From assembly GCA_003649845.1 (NCBI GenBank), contig QMTB01000002.1, forward strand, positions 1-27,522: 27,522 nucleotides of DNA, written 5' to 3'. The notes below the pieces were generated by a model, which was given only the letters and a program-made list of their open reading frames with translations, was not told the DNA's origin and did not search any database. This DNA is from Thermoplasmata archaeon. Lineage in GTDB: Archaea; Thermoplasmatota; E2; DHVEG-1. Below are positions 7,831-15,928 of the stretch, piece by piece; position 1 is the first letter of the stretch, and each line of letters begins with the position of its first letter. A program made the translations under genes and the position numbers.

Positions 7831-8818
7831 GCCATGTAACCTCCACCATATCTGTACGAAATCTTTGATCGATAGTTGTATCCTCTATCTTCATTCTTAT
7901 ACCACTCTTATACATTAGTAAACCTAGCCATGCTATCATGGCACCATTATCAACACATAGCTCTTTAGGCGGAACAAAAAAATCTGCACCTCGATCTTTA
8001 GCCATGATTTCTACCATCTCTCTCAATCTCTTATTAGCAGCAACACCTCCACCCAGCAATACTTCTCTTTTCTCTGTATGAGCCATAGCTCTCTCGGTAA
8101 CCTCTACTAATGCTGCAAAAGTAGTTTCCTGTATAGAATAGCATATATCTTCGATATCCTCACCTTTCCTATAGTATTGCTCTGCTGCTGTTAATAGACC
8201 AGAGAAGGCTATATCCATACCTTTAACTGAGTAAGGTAAAGGGAGATATCTTTTACCCTTCAAAGCTAGTTTCTCTATAATAGGTCCGCTTGGGAAAGGT
8301 AAACCTACTATTCTACCGAATTTATCTAAACAATTACCGATACCTATATCAAGTGTTTCACCGAAAACCCTATACTTTCCCTCAGCGAAGGCTATAACCT
8401 GAGTATTAGCACCAGAAGTGTATAGTAAAACGGGATCCTCACATTCTCTTATAACACCTCTACCTATCTCTAGATGAGCAACACAGTGATTTACTCCTAT
8501 GATAGGTTTGGAATATGTAGCAGCTAAAGCCCTAGCAGCAGTAGCAGCAGTTCTAAGACAAGGGCCTAAACCTGGACCTCTTGAAAAGGATACTAGATCA
8601 ATATCATTCATAGATAGGTTTGATTGAGATAATGCTTTAGATATAACCTCAGCAGCATGCTCTGCATGATAATTAGCTGCCTCTCTAGGATGAATACCAC
8701 CTTTTTCAGGCATATAAGTAACCATAGCATTCGCTAAAACATTACAATAGGAATTTTCATCTTCTACAATACCAACACCAAATGTATGAGCTGTACCCTC
8801 GATACCCAGAACAATCAT
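7823..8818 (-). CDS. kae1: tRNA N6-threonylcarbamoyladenosine transferase Kae1
   Basis: A 331-aa ASKHA-fold catalytic subunit of KEOPS, transferring threonylcarbamoyl from TC-AMP to A37 of tRNA in the cytoplasm. Seen: IEGTAHTFGVGI (6-17) phosphate loop, the metal ligands H111 and H115 in VNHCVAHLEIGR, a GGGVAANKRLREM nucleotide site (256-268), D290 in CVDNGAMIAW as the third metal ligand, and the archaeal C-terminal signature DQRFRTDMVEVTW. Length is typical of the unfused form. A TATA-like TTTAAACTAT (8841-8850 on the minus strand) sits about 26 nt before the predicted start, so the mRNA is nearly leaderless. First gene of a three-gene operon with bud32 and rdgB. Confidence 0.97.
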   Translation of the reverse strand: MIVLGIEGTAHTFGVGIVEDENSYCNVLANAMVTYMPEKGGIHPREAANYHAEHAAEVISKALSQSNLSMNDIDLVSFSRGPGLGPCLRTAATAARALAATYSKPIIGVNHCVAHLEIGRGVIRECEDPVLLYTSGANTQVIAFAEGKYRVFGETLDIGIGNCLDKFGRIVGLPFPSGPIIEKLALKGKRYLPLPYSVKGMDIAFSGLLTAAEQYYRKGEDIEDICYSIQETTFAALVEVTERAMAHTEKREVLLGGGVAANKRLREMVEIMAKDRGADFFVPPKELCVDNGAMIAWLGLLMYKSGIRMKIEDTTIDQRFRTDMVEVTWRG

Positions 8819-8840
8819 AATCTCTATGGTAAAGTAAGGA

Positions 8841-8850
8841 ATAGTTTAAA
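8841..8850 (-). promoter_or_regulatory. TATA box of the kae1-bud32-rdgB operon
   Basis: TTTAAACTAT on the minus strand is centred near 8846-8847. With the usual archaeal spacing, transcription would begin near 8821, only a few bases before the kae1 ATG at 8818. No ribosome binding site is seen, consistent with a leaderless first gene. Confidence 0.5.
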
Positions 8851-8860
8851 AGAAATTTGG

Positions 8861-8896
8861 TAGTCAACCAACATCATTCTAGTTAACTAATATCAT
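8861..8896. repeat. Tandem 17-nt direct repeat upstream of kae1
   Basis: TAGTCAACCAACATCAT (8861-8877) and TAGTTAACTAATATCAT (8880-8896) match at 14 of 17 positions, and all three differences are C versus T. Start-to-start distance is 19 nt, close to two helical turns. It lies just upstream of the kae1 TATA box, where an activator could bind. Confidence 0.6.
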
Positions 8897-9049
8897 GCTA
8901 CCCTGACAAAATAAACAAAAAATCATTTTGAGTATGATAACAAACGATAGAATCAAGAGTTTCTAATCTGTTAATGGATATCCGCATTCCGTTGACCTAG
9001 AAGAGGTTTTTCTATCAGCTCATCTCCTTGAATCTTATGGCATATAACA

Positions 9050-10180
9050 TTAGGAGACTCTCTCATCCAGCCAGTTGCCAATAACTGGGAAAACCAGATT
9101 AACAGCATCATCACCAAGGAGAATATCCAAATGTGAATGCTTTGGGAAACTATAAAATGTCTTATCATAACTACCAACAGATTGATATGCCCGATATATA
9201 TCATCTGCAGGATCCTGCGGATCCTCTTCTCCTGCTATTAAAAGGATCGGAACAGTGATTTTATCTAAATTATCAGAGTAATTATAAAGTGTCTGTGGGT
9301 CTATCCAATAACCATTATATCTATCAGGATCTCGTCCAAAATACATATCTACGTACACACCCGCTGGTTCAGCATCTCCAATAAATAAACATTTCTTCTG
9401 AATGTAGTATGGAGTGGTTTGATTGTAAAACAAAATGGAATGATCTAGAAAATTCCATATTAACGCATAAAATATACATCTAATTAGAGAGGGTGGATAG
9501 TATGCTTTTTTTCCATCAGGTTTAACATATGCATGCCCTTCCTCCCAATATCCGTAATCATACATATTATCTCTGAACCACTGTTGAAAATCCTCTGGAT
9601 TACCATAGGGAGAGGCACAAGTCGTAACTATTCCACTGAGATTTTCCACACCAATAGACATAGCATAAGCATATGCAAGATAGCCCCCATAGCTGTGACC
9701 CGAAAGAAATATCTTTTCCCACCCTGTCTTATTTTTAATGAAATCAATAGCGGTAACTACATCAATTTTTAGAAGCGTATTATCAAAATCCCAATATCGA
9801 TCTACATATTCTCTTTCACTCCATGGTGCAAAAAGAAAATCTCCATCTCCATCGTGCGTTCTGAGATCAAGTAACCATACATCCCAACCTCTGGAGTAAA
9901 GATACTGAGCAAGTGAATGATTCTTATCAAAATCATATATAACATGATTACACCCCATGCCGTGAATAAAAAGAATTGGTTTTTTATATCCTATGTAACG
10001 AGTTAATGTAATGGAGGAATCATCTCTTGTTGGAATGACATAGGTTTCCTTATTTATTATAACATCAGCCCGATTAATATCAACAAATTGTGTAGAGTAA
10101 ATAGAAATACCCGTTGATTGAAAAGAAACTGAGAATAAAATCAGGGTAAAGGCAATATATCTATTCCATTTAGGATACAT
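9050..10180 (-). CDS. Exported alpha/beta hydrolase, lipase-like
   Basis: A 376-aa alpha/beta-hydrolase. Residues 7-25 form a signal peptide or membrane anchor, so the enzyme is probably outside the membrane. The fold is seen in order: oxyanion region FIHGMGCNHV (71-80), nucleophile elbow GHSYGG with S163, acid D320 in IAGEEDPQDP, and base H350 in KHSHLDILLG. A long cap lies between 195 and 305. The segment around LDLRTHDGDGD (104-114) resembles the region found in acid-lipase-like members. A TATA box (10201-10210) centred 26 nt before the ATG suggests a leaderless single-gene mRNA. The substrate is unknown: an ester or lipid is likely, and peptidase activity is less so. The neighbours give no clue. 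Confidence 0.88.
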   Translation of the reverse strand: MYPKWNRYIAFTLILFSVSFQSTGISIYSTQFVDINRADVIINKETYVIPTRDDSSITLTRYIGYKKPILFIHGMGCNHVIYDFDKNHSLAQYLYSRGWDVWLLDLRTHDGDGDFLFAPWSEREYVDRYWDFDNTLLKIDVVTAIDFIKNKTGWEKIFLSGHSYGGYLAYAYAMSIGVENLSGIVTTCASPYGNPEDFQQWFRDNMYDYGYWEEGHAYVKPDGKKAYYPPSLIRCIFYALIWNFLDHSILFYNQTTPYYIQKKCLFIGDAEPAGVYVDMYFGRDPDRYNGYWIDPQTLYNYSDNLDKITVPILLIAGEEDPQDPADDIYRAYQSVGSYDKTFYSFPKHSHLDILLGDDAVNLVFPVIGNWLDERVS

Positions 10181-10200
10181 TTCTATGAAACCCCAAGATT

Positions 10201-10210
10201 GTATATATAG
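10201..10210 (-). promoter_or_regulatory. TATA box of the alpha/beta hydrolase gene
   Basis: CTATATATAC on the minus strand is centred about 26 nt before the ATG at 10180. This is the spacing expected for a leaderless archaeal message, and no ribosome binding site is seen between the two. Confidence 0.6.
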
Positions 10211-10269
10211 ATTAAAAATGGAAAAACCTATTAAAAACCATTGATAGAAAGGAAAAATTCGGAAGATAA

Positions 10270-10297
10270 ATGAAATAGGGTGAAAACCTTATTTCAT
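10270..10297 (-). terminator. Hairpin downstream of ileS
   Basis: On the minus strand ATGAAATAAGG pairs with CCCTATTTCAT: 8 bp, one A/C mismatch and two G-C pairs around a 6-nt loop. It begins 24 nt after the ileS stop and is followed by a TTTTT tract about 20 nt on. It lies upstream of the next gene's TATA box, so it probably separates the two transcripts. Confidence 0.5.
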
Positions 10298-10320
10298 TAA
10301 CATTATTTTTGTTCCTCTAA

Positions 10321-13300
10321 TCAGGTTATACCTACTGATACTATTACATCATCTATATCCCATTTCTTTACTAGACTACCTTTTGGAGTAGAAACTATAT
10401 TGAATTTCTCTGCCCTTGTTTCTTCAGCGATGTAATCCTTCCATTGTTTAATCATATCTTCTCTTCTATCATCTGCTATTTCTACCTCTACTTTAATTTT
10501 ATCATCAACGTTTAAATTTAATTCTTTACGCATAGACTGTATTCTACGTATAACTTCTCTAGCAAAACCTTCTGCCTCTAGTTCTGGTGTAAGCATAGTA
10601 TCTAATAGCAGTATTACATCCTTGGTCTCTGTTATAGCAATATTTTCTTTTTCTTGTTCAACTATATCGAAGTCATCTATTGCTAGATTGATGGTTTCAC
10701 CATTAATCTCTATAGAAATCTCTTTCTCCTTCATAAGCTTGTTATATAAACTGGTTTTATCCATCTCCTCTAAAATCTTAGACACTTGTTTCATCTTATC
10801 TTTTAGTTTGGGTCCAAGTATAGAATATTTAGGTTTAACCTGTTTTATAACAAATTTATCTTTGTTTCTATCAAACCTTATATTTTTAACATTAATCTCT
10901 TCTATAAGTAGATCTAATAGATCTTTAATGGAATTCTCTACCTCTTTAGTACATACTAAGGTTGCTTCTCTAAGAGGATATCTAACTTTTATCCCTATTT
11001 TTGCTCTCAGAGCTCTACCTACTTCTACTAGATCTCTTATACGTTCCATGCCTTTTTCTAATTCATCATCTATAAGTTTTTCATCTGGTGTTATATAATC
11101 ACAGAGATGTACACTCTCAGGTATCTCATCGGTTTTAAGATTCTGATAGATTTCCTCTGCTATAAAAGGTGTAAAAGGAGCAATTGTCTTTGTTAAACCT
11201 AGGAATACCTCATACATCGTAGAGTATCCAGAGAGTTTATCAGTTGTTTCTTCCTCTACCCATAGTCTACGTCTAGATCTACGGAGATACCAGTTACTGA
11301 AATCATCTATCAGAAATTTTTCAATAACCCTTGCTGCTTTATGTGTTTCAAATTTCTCCATGAAATCTTTTATATCTCTAACTATACGATGGAATCTGCT
11401 GAGAATCCATCTATCAAGTGGTATACGTTTATCTATAGGTATGCTATTTCTTGGGTCAAATTTATCTAATGCAGCATAGGTTGCAAAGAAGTTATAGGAG
11501 TTCCATAGTGTTAATATGAATTTAGCTAAGGTATCTTTTACTGCTTCCTCGTAGAATCTCGTGGAATTCCAAGGTGCATTAGCTGATATTAGATACCATC
11601 TAAGAGCATCAGCACCTTCATTATCTAGTATAACCATCGGATCAACATAGTTTCTCTTACTTTTACTCATCTTCTGGTTATCCTTATCAAGAACAAGCCC
11701 TAGGGTTAATACGTTTTTATACGATGGTTTACCAAAGAGGAATGTAGATATAGCTAGGAGAGAATAAAACCATCCTCTTGTTTGATCAAGTGCTTCACAT
11801 ATAAAATCAACTGGAAAACTTTCTTTGAAAGTATCTTGGTTTTCAAAGGGATAATGCCATTGAGCAAAGAAAGCTGAGCCTGAATCATACCAACAATCTA
11901 TAACCTCAGATTCCCTTTTCATTCTACTACCACATTTAGGACATCTAACTATTAGTTCATCTACATAGGGTTTATGGAGATCATAGTCTTCTGTAAAATT
12001 CTCAGAGAGACTTTTAAGTTCTTCTACACTTCCTATACATATCTGATGTCTACAATCTTTATTCTCACAAGTCCATATAGGTAGAGGTGTACCCCAGTAT
12101 CTCTTTCTAGATAAAGCCCAGTCTTTTACATCTCTAATAAAATCACCGAATCTACCTTCCTGGAGATGCGAAGGATACCAGTTAATCTGTCTATTATTCT
12201 TTATCAAATCATCTTGCACCTTTGACATAGCTATAAACCAAGAATCCATAGCATAATATAATAAAGGTGAATTACACCTCCAGCAGAATGGATATTCATG
12301 AGAGTAATTCCTTACGCCTTCTAGTAAACCTTTATCTTCTAGATATTTAATTATATCTGGATCTGCATCTTTTACAAATCTACCTTTCCAAAGTTCTACT
12401 TCTTCTTTAAAAGTTCCATCTAGTTTAACTAGTTGTATAACTGGTAGATTGTATTTTCTACCAACATTATAGTCATCCTCACCGAAAGCTGGGGCGATAT
12501 GAACTATACCTGTTCCTTCATCCATTGTTACAAAATCAGCCAGTATAACATACCAGGCTTTCTCCTCTGGTTTTGCATATGTGAAAAGTGGTTCATATTC
12601 TTTATATTCTAATTCTTTACCTTTAAATCCATCTAGTATCTCATAGTCTTGTCCTTTCAATAGTATATTCGCTCTCTCCTCCGCTAAAATAAGAACTTGA
12701 TTATTATATCTAATTTTAATATAAAGTTCATCTGGATGCACTGCTAATGCTACATTAGATAGTAGAGTCCAAGGAGTTGTAGTCCAAGCTAGGAAATATG
12801 CATCTTCATCTTTCAGTTTAAACTTTACAAATATAGATGGTTCTTCAATGGTTCTATAACCTTGTGCTACTTCATGAGCAGAGAGAGCAGTGCCACATCT
12901 AGGACAATATGGCACAACCTTATAACCCTTATAGAGTAGTTTCTTCTCCCAAGCTTGTTTTAGAGACCACCAAACAGATTCTATATAATCATTTTTTAAA
13001 GTTATATATGGATTCTCCATGTCAAGCCAGAATCCTATACGTTCTGTCATCTCCACCCAAGCGTTTTCATATTTAAACACGCTTTCCTTACATTTTTCAT
13101 TAAATTTTTTTATACCATATCTTTCAACATCTTGTTTATTCTTTAATCCAAGTGTTTTCTCCACCTCTATCTCTACAGGTAGACCATGGGTATCCCAACC
13201 TGCTTTCCTAGGGATATAATACCCCTTCATTGTTTTATATCTAAGGATTAAATCTTTCATCACTCTAGTAAGCACATGCCCTGGATGTGGCACACCATTT

Positions 13301-13449
13301 GCAGTTGGTGGACCTTCCAGGAAAACATATCTAGGATTATTCTTCCTATTTTCAACTGATTTCTCAAAGATCTTTTCTTTACGCCAGAAAGATAATATCT
13401 TCTCTTCAACAGCATGTGGATTATAGGTTTGAGGTGGAGTTTTAAGCAT
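10321..13449 (-). CDS. ileS: Isoleucyl-tRNA synthetase
   Basis: A class I synthetase charging tRNA-Ile in the cytoplasm. Numbering from the upstream GTG at 13461: HIGH-type HPGH (59-62), the CP1 editing domain with TTTPWTL (227-233) and DEGTGIVHIAP (314-324), a CP cysteine pair CPRC (186-189), a zinc-site-like pair C507/C510 before the GWFYS region, and KMSKS (597-601). The C-terminal half holds the anticodon-binding helical domain and a DUF5915-like extension, as in archaeal and eukaryotic IleRS. I place the start at ATG 13449 (1042 aa) because GGTGA at 13458-13462 is 8 nt upstream; the alternative GTG at 13461 is part of that ribosome binding site. A TATA-like TATTATACA lies near 13492-13500. 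Single-gene transcript with its own hairpin downstream. Confidence 0.97.
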   Translation of the reverse strand: MLKTPPQTYNPHAVEEKILSFWRKEKIFEKSVENRKNNPRYVFLEGPPTANGVPHPGHVLTRVMKDLILRYKTMKGYYIPRKAGWDTHGLPVEIEVEKTLGLKNKQDVERYGIKKFNEKCKESVFKYENAWVEMTERIGFWLDMENPYITLKNDYIESVWWSLKQAWEKKLLYKGYKVVPYCPRCGTALSAHEVAQGYRTIEEPSIFVKFKLKDEDAYFLAWTTTPWTLLSNVALAVHPDELYIKIRYNNQVLILAEERANILLKGQDYEILDGFKGKELEYKEYEPLFTYAKPEEKAWYVILADFVTMDEGTGIVHIAPAFGEDDYNVGRKYNLPVIQLVKLDGTFKEEVELWKGRFVKDADPDIIKYLEDKGLLEGVRNYSHEYPFCWRCNSPLLYYAMDSWFIAMSKVQDDLIKNNRQINWYPSHLQEGRFGDFIRDVKDWALSRKRYWGTPLPIWTCENKDCRHQICIGSVEELKSLSENFTEDYDLHKPYVDELIVRCPKCGSRMKRESEVIDCWYDSGSAFFAQWHYPFENQDTFKESFPVDFICEALDQTRGWFYSLLAISTFLFGKPSYKNVLTLGLVLDKDNQKMSKSKRNYVDPMVILDNEGADALRWYLISANAPWNSTRFYEEAVKDTLAKFILTLWNSYNFFATYAALDKFDPRNSIPIDKRIPLDRWILSRFHRIVRDIKDFMEKFETHKAARVIEKFLIDDFSNWYLRRSRRRLWVEEETTDKLSGYSTMYEVFLGLTKTIAPFTPFIAEEIYQNLKTDEIPESVHLCDYITPDEKLIDDELEKGMERIRDLVEVGRALRAKIGIKVRYPLREATLVCTKEVENSIKDLLDLLIEEINVKNIRFDRNKDKFVIKQVKPKYSILGPKLKDKMKQVSKILEEMDKTSLYNKLMKEKEISIEINGETINLAIDDFDIVEQEKENIAITETKDVILLLDTMLTPELEAEGFAREVIRRIQSMRKELNLNVDDKIKVEVEIADDRREDMIKQWKDYIAEETRAEKFNIVSTPKGSLVKKWDIDDVIVSVGIT

Positions 13450-13530
13450 TGTTTTATTCACCGATGTATTCCTTATTTATTTTGACATACTGTATAATAC
13501 ATCACCGTTAAATGTATTTCCATATATAAA

Positions 13531-14832
13531 CTAGTAAGAGTATACATCCTCTGCTTTCATAATTTCTCTTAGAAAAGAAGTTGCATAACATCCTTTTAAT
13601 AAACCAAAGGAGAGAGTTAAAGCCTTTCTACTAGAATTAAAATCATCATCTCTAATTGAATAAGATAGATCTTTTATTGGCGCAAAGATTATCCTTCTTG
13701 TACCATAAGATGAGATAGAAGGTATCTCAGGTATCACAAAATCTCTTACATCTATTTTTTCTTCTTCAACTACTTTATATTCAATCTCTCCCATCTCACC
13801 TTCTGCAAATCTACTTTCACTTCCTACTATTAAACCACTTACAAAACCTTTACCTCTCTTCAACTGCTTATTCACCTTTTCAAGGTTTCTCTCTGTAACA
13901 GGTATCTCCTCATCTGTTATCCTACCGTTTCGAAAAGGTAAAACTATATCTCCAGTAACCGCTTGATTTATAGGTAAACCTTTTAATATCCTCCTACTTA
14001 GTATCTTATTAAATAGATAGGATTGATATGCAGATATAAACATAGTTAGAAGATTCCTAGGTAGAGTTTGAAGTGCTCCGATATAATCATTAGGATTAAC
14101 AGATAGATGATTTAACATAGCCCTCTCGAAATGTAGAGATATAGGATACAACTTCAAAGCTTCTTTATAATCATTTGTCTCAATCAAAGTTTTTCTAGCT
14201 GAAACCGCAGATTCCTCTTCTCTCTCATCTACCCATGTTAAATATATCCATACTGCTTCTCTAAAATTAGCTAAAACCAGCTGTTTCCCTACTAGATGGG
14301 TAATAGGTCTTACAACTCCAAAACGTTGTATACCAAAAAAATTCGGGAAACCATTATAGGTTTTAATTTCCTCTACAACCTGTTTTATCTCTTCTTCTGT
14401 CTTATCTATATCTCTTATAGTTATATTAAAATGGTTACCCTGTAGATCACCTATATGTAATGGTTTATCAGATCTATAAATATTTTTAACTTCAACATAT
14501 TTTAGATTTAAATTTTTAATTTTATCGATAGATACATTATAGAAACTCATCGCTTGAGTAGTTTTAGCCCTCTTATCCTTTGTCCCAGCGAAGGATATAC
14601 GCTTCCTAGAGATATGTAGTTGCTTAGAGATTTTATGTATCAACTGATTAGTCTCCCAGTTTGTAGAGGTTACTATTGCAATAGTGTATCTTCCATCCTT
14701 CTTCTCAACAGGTAGTTTTGATTCCTCAATTACTATAAAATCTTCCGGTATGAAACGCAGTTTACCTTTTAACCCAGGGGTTGAGGTTAGAAAAGTTTCT
14801 ATTCCAATTTGTCTTTCAACAGAGGGTATCAT
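13531..14832 (-). CDS. truD: tRNA pseudouridine synthase TruD/Pus7
   Basis: A 433-aa pseudouridine synthase of the TruD/Pus7 family, isomerising uridine 13 of tRNA (and, in archaea, probably other tRNA positions). The catalytic motif FAGTKDKRAKTTQ is seen at residues 81-93 with nucleophile D86. NFFGIQRFG, conserved in the family and contacting RNA, follows near 164-172. The insertion between the halves of the catalytic domain (about 190-360) is of archaeal length. The start ATG overlaps the rpoL stop by 4 nt (ATGA), so it is translated by coupling as third gene of the csl4-rpoL-truD operon. The message ends in the short gap before ileS. Confidence 0.96.
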   Translation of the reverse strand: MIPSVERQIGIETFLTSTPGLKGKLRFIPEDFIVIEESKLPVEKKDGRYTIAIVTSTNWETNQLIHKISKQLHISRKRISFAGTKDKRAKTTQAMSFYNVSIDKIKNLNLKYVEVKNIYRSDKPLHIGDLQGNHFNITIRDIDKTEEEIKQVVEEIKTYNGFPNFFGIQRFGVVRPITHLVGKQLVLANFREAVWIYLTWVDEREEESAVSARKTLIETNDYKEALKLYPISLHFERAMLNHLSVNPNDYIGALQTLPRNLLTMFISAYQSYLFNKILSRRILKGLPINQAVTGDIVLPFRNGRITDEEIPVTERNLEKVNKQLKRGKGFVSGLIVGSESRFAEGEMGEIEYKVVEEEKIDVRDFVIPEIPSISSYGTRRIIFAPIKDLSYSIRDDDFNSSRKALTLSFGLLKGCYATSFLREIMKAEDVYSY

Positions 14833-15116
14833 GCTGTTTTATTCTTCTGAAATTGTTCTCTAAAATCTTCTAACTCCCCTCTAGCTTCTTTTATAGCTTC
14901 TTCTAGAGCAGTAATAGGATCTCTACTGCTGCCTTTCTTCATACGTATATATAAACGGCGTTTATCAGAAGTTGGATGATCAACGATAATAGATGCATAC
15001 TCTACATCATCGTATCTAAGTAAAACCCTTGTAATAGGATTCAACAAGGTTTCATCCTCCCCTGTTATCTCCAATTCAAGTTGATTGCTGGTACTTTTTA
15101 TCTTCCGTATCTCCAT
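14829..15116 (-). CDS. rpoL: DNA-directed RNA polymerase subunit L (Rpb11/AC19-like)
   Basis: A small assembly subunit of archaeal RNA polymerase that dimerises with RpoD. The signature GEDETLLNPITRVLL with DVEYASIIVDHP and the alternating C-terminal helix (DPITALEEAIKEARGELEDF) are typical. The frame extends to ATG 15125 (98 aa), but GGGAG, overlapping the csl4 stop, lies directly against that ATG and 9 nt before ATG 15116, so I choose 15116 (95 aa, MEIRKIKS...). It sits between csl4 and truD with almost no spacing. The same csl4-rpoL pairing occurs in other archaea, as I recall, linking transcription to exosome RNA decay. Confidence 0.95.
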   Translation of the reverse strand: MEIRKIKSTSNQLELEITGEDETLLNPITRVLLRYDDVEYASIIVDHPTSDKRRLYIRMKKGSSRDPITALEEAIKEARGELEDFREQFQKNKTA

Positions 15117-15129
15117 ATCTATCATCTCC

Positions 15130-15711
15130 CTATAAGATGGTTATATCAATTTTTCCATAATCATCTGCTACTTTCCTATTTTCTTTATTACCACATCGAC
15201 TGCATTCAAGCATAGAACCTTTCTTTTTCAGAGGATATCTACATCTACTGCATAATGCTTTAATTACACCAAAATGATTCCCCTTTGTAGAAAGCTGTAT
15301 ACTAGGTTTAACCTGTATAACCTTTGCTCTAACTATATCCCCAAGGGAAAACACCTCAATAGGATCATTAATATATTTAGTGGAGATCTCTGAAACATGG
15401 ATAGTAGCGTTTGTTTCTCCAGATATAGGTCGTTCTTTACCTATTACATGTAGTAGAGTTGCCGTTACCATAGATGATCTGACAGAATCTACACGAGCAA
15501 TAACATCATCACCTTTTTTAAGGATAGTCGGTACAGTTGTAACTGGTTCAACTATAGCGGTACGTGTTTTTTTATCTACATGAAACAATCCTATTCTAGC
15601 TGCTCTTATAATACCATCTTCTTCATATGTTCCATCTCCAGGTAGAAGCTCCTCTGATGTAGACAGCTCATCTCCAGGTAAAACCATTTTCTTCATAGTT
15701 TTGATTCCCAT
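15130..15711 (-). CDS. csl4: Exosome complex RNA-binding cap subunit Csl4
   Basis: A 193-aa cap protein of the archaeal exosome, guiding RNA substrates into the Rrp41/Rrp42 phosphorolytic ring. Domains in order: an N-terminal beta domain with LPGDELSTSEELLPGDGTYE (11-30), an S1 RNA-binding domain (about 65-145), and a C-terminal zinc ribbon with C154, C157, C170 and C173. This matches the usual Csl4 layout and length. Start ATG 15711 has no ribosome binding site; a TATA box (15741-15750) centred about 35 nt upstream gives a leader of about 9 nt. First gene of the csl4-rpoL-truD operon. The ring subunits and Rrp4 are not in the window. Confidence 0.95.
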   Translation of the reverse strand: MGIKTMKKMVLPGDELSTSEELLPGDGTYEEDGIIRAARIGLFHVDKKTRTAIVEPVTTVPTILKKGDDVIARVDSVRSSMVTATLLHVIGKERPISGETNATIHVSEISTKYINDPIEVFSLGDIVRAKVIQVKPSIQLSTKGNHFGVIKALCSRCRYPLKKKGSMLECSRCGNKENRKVADDYGKIDITIL

Positions 15712-15740
15712 TTTTATTGATATGGCAATAGCGAGAGTGT

Positions 15741-15750
15741 TTTAAATATT
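15741..15750 (-). promoter_or_regulatory. TATA box of the csl4-rpoL-truD operon
   Basis: AATATTTAAA on the minus strand is centred near 15746, giving a predicted transcription start near 15720, about 9 nt before the csl4 ATG. The rest of the 217-nt gap to the helicase gene holds only the hairpin noted at 15853-15887. Confidence 0.5.
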
Positions 15751-15852
15751 GTGGTAGTGTTAAAGGTAAACAACAAAGAATCTTCAACAGAAAAAAAATC
15801 ATACTAAGATATATTCTATGAGGAAATGGAAAAATTCTACAAACGAGCTAGT

Positions 15853-15887
15853 AATCAATAGTATATATAATAGTTACTCTATTGATT
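15853..15887 (-). terminator. Inverted repeat downstream of the Lhr helicase gene
   Basis: AATCAATAG (15853-15861) and CTATTGATT (15879-15887) form a perfect 9-bp stem with a 17-nt AT-rich loop. It starts 41 nt after the helicase stop. A TTTTT tract follows about 20 nt further on the minus strand. A terminator is the simplest reading; a regulator site for the downstream csl4 promoter is possible. Confidence 0.4.
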
Positions 15888-15928
15888 TATCTCTGTAAGA
15901 AAAATACGATTTCGCAGTTAAAAAGTAT

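Noticed and set aside
8971..9204. 77-aa minus-strand frame overlapping the end of the alpha/beta hydrolase
   Set aside because: Most of it lies in another frame of the hydrolase gene, and the remaining 26 codons carry no start signal or motif.
10622..11098. 158-aa plus-strand frame inside ileS
   Set aside because: It lies wholly within the IleRS C-terminal region and its Ser-rich sequence shows no domain.
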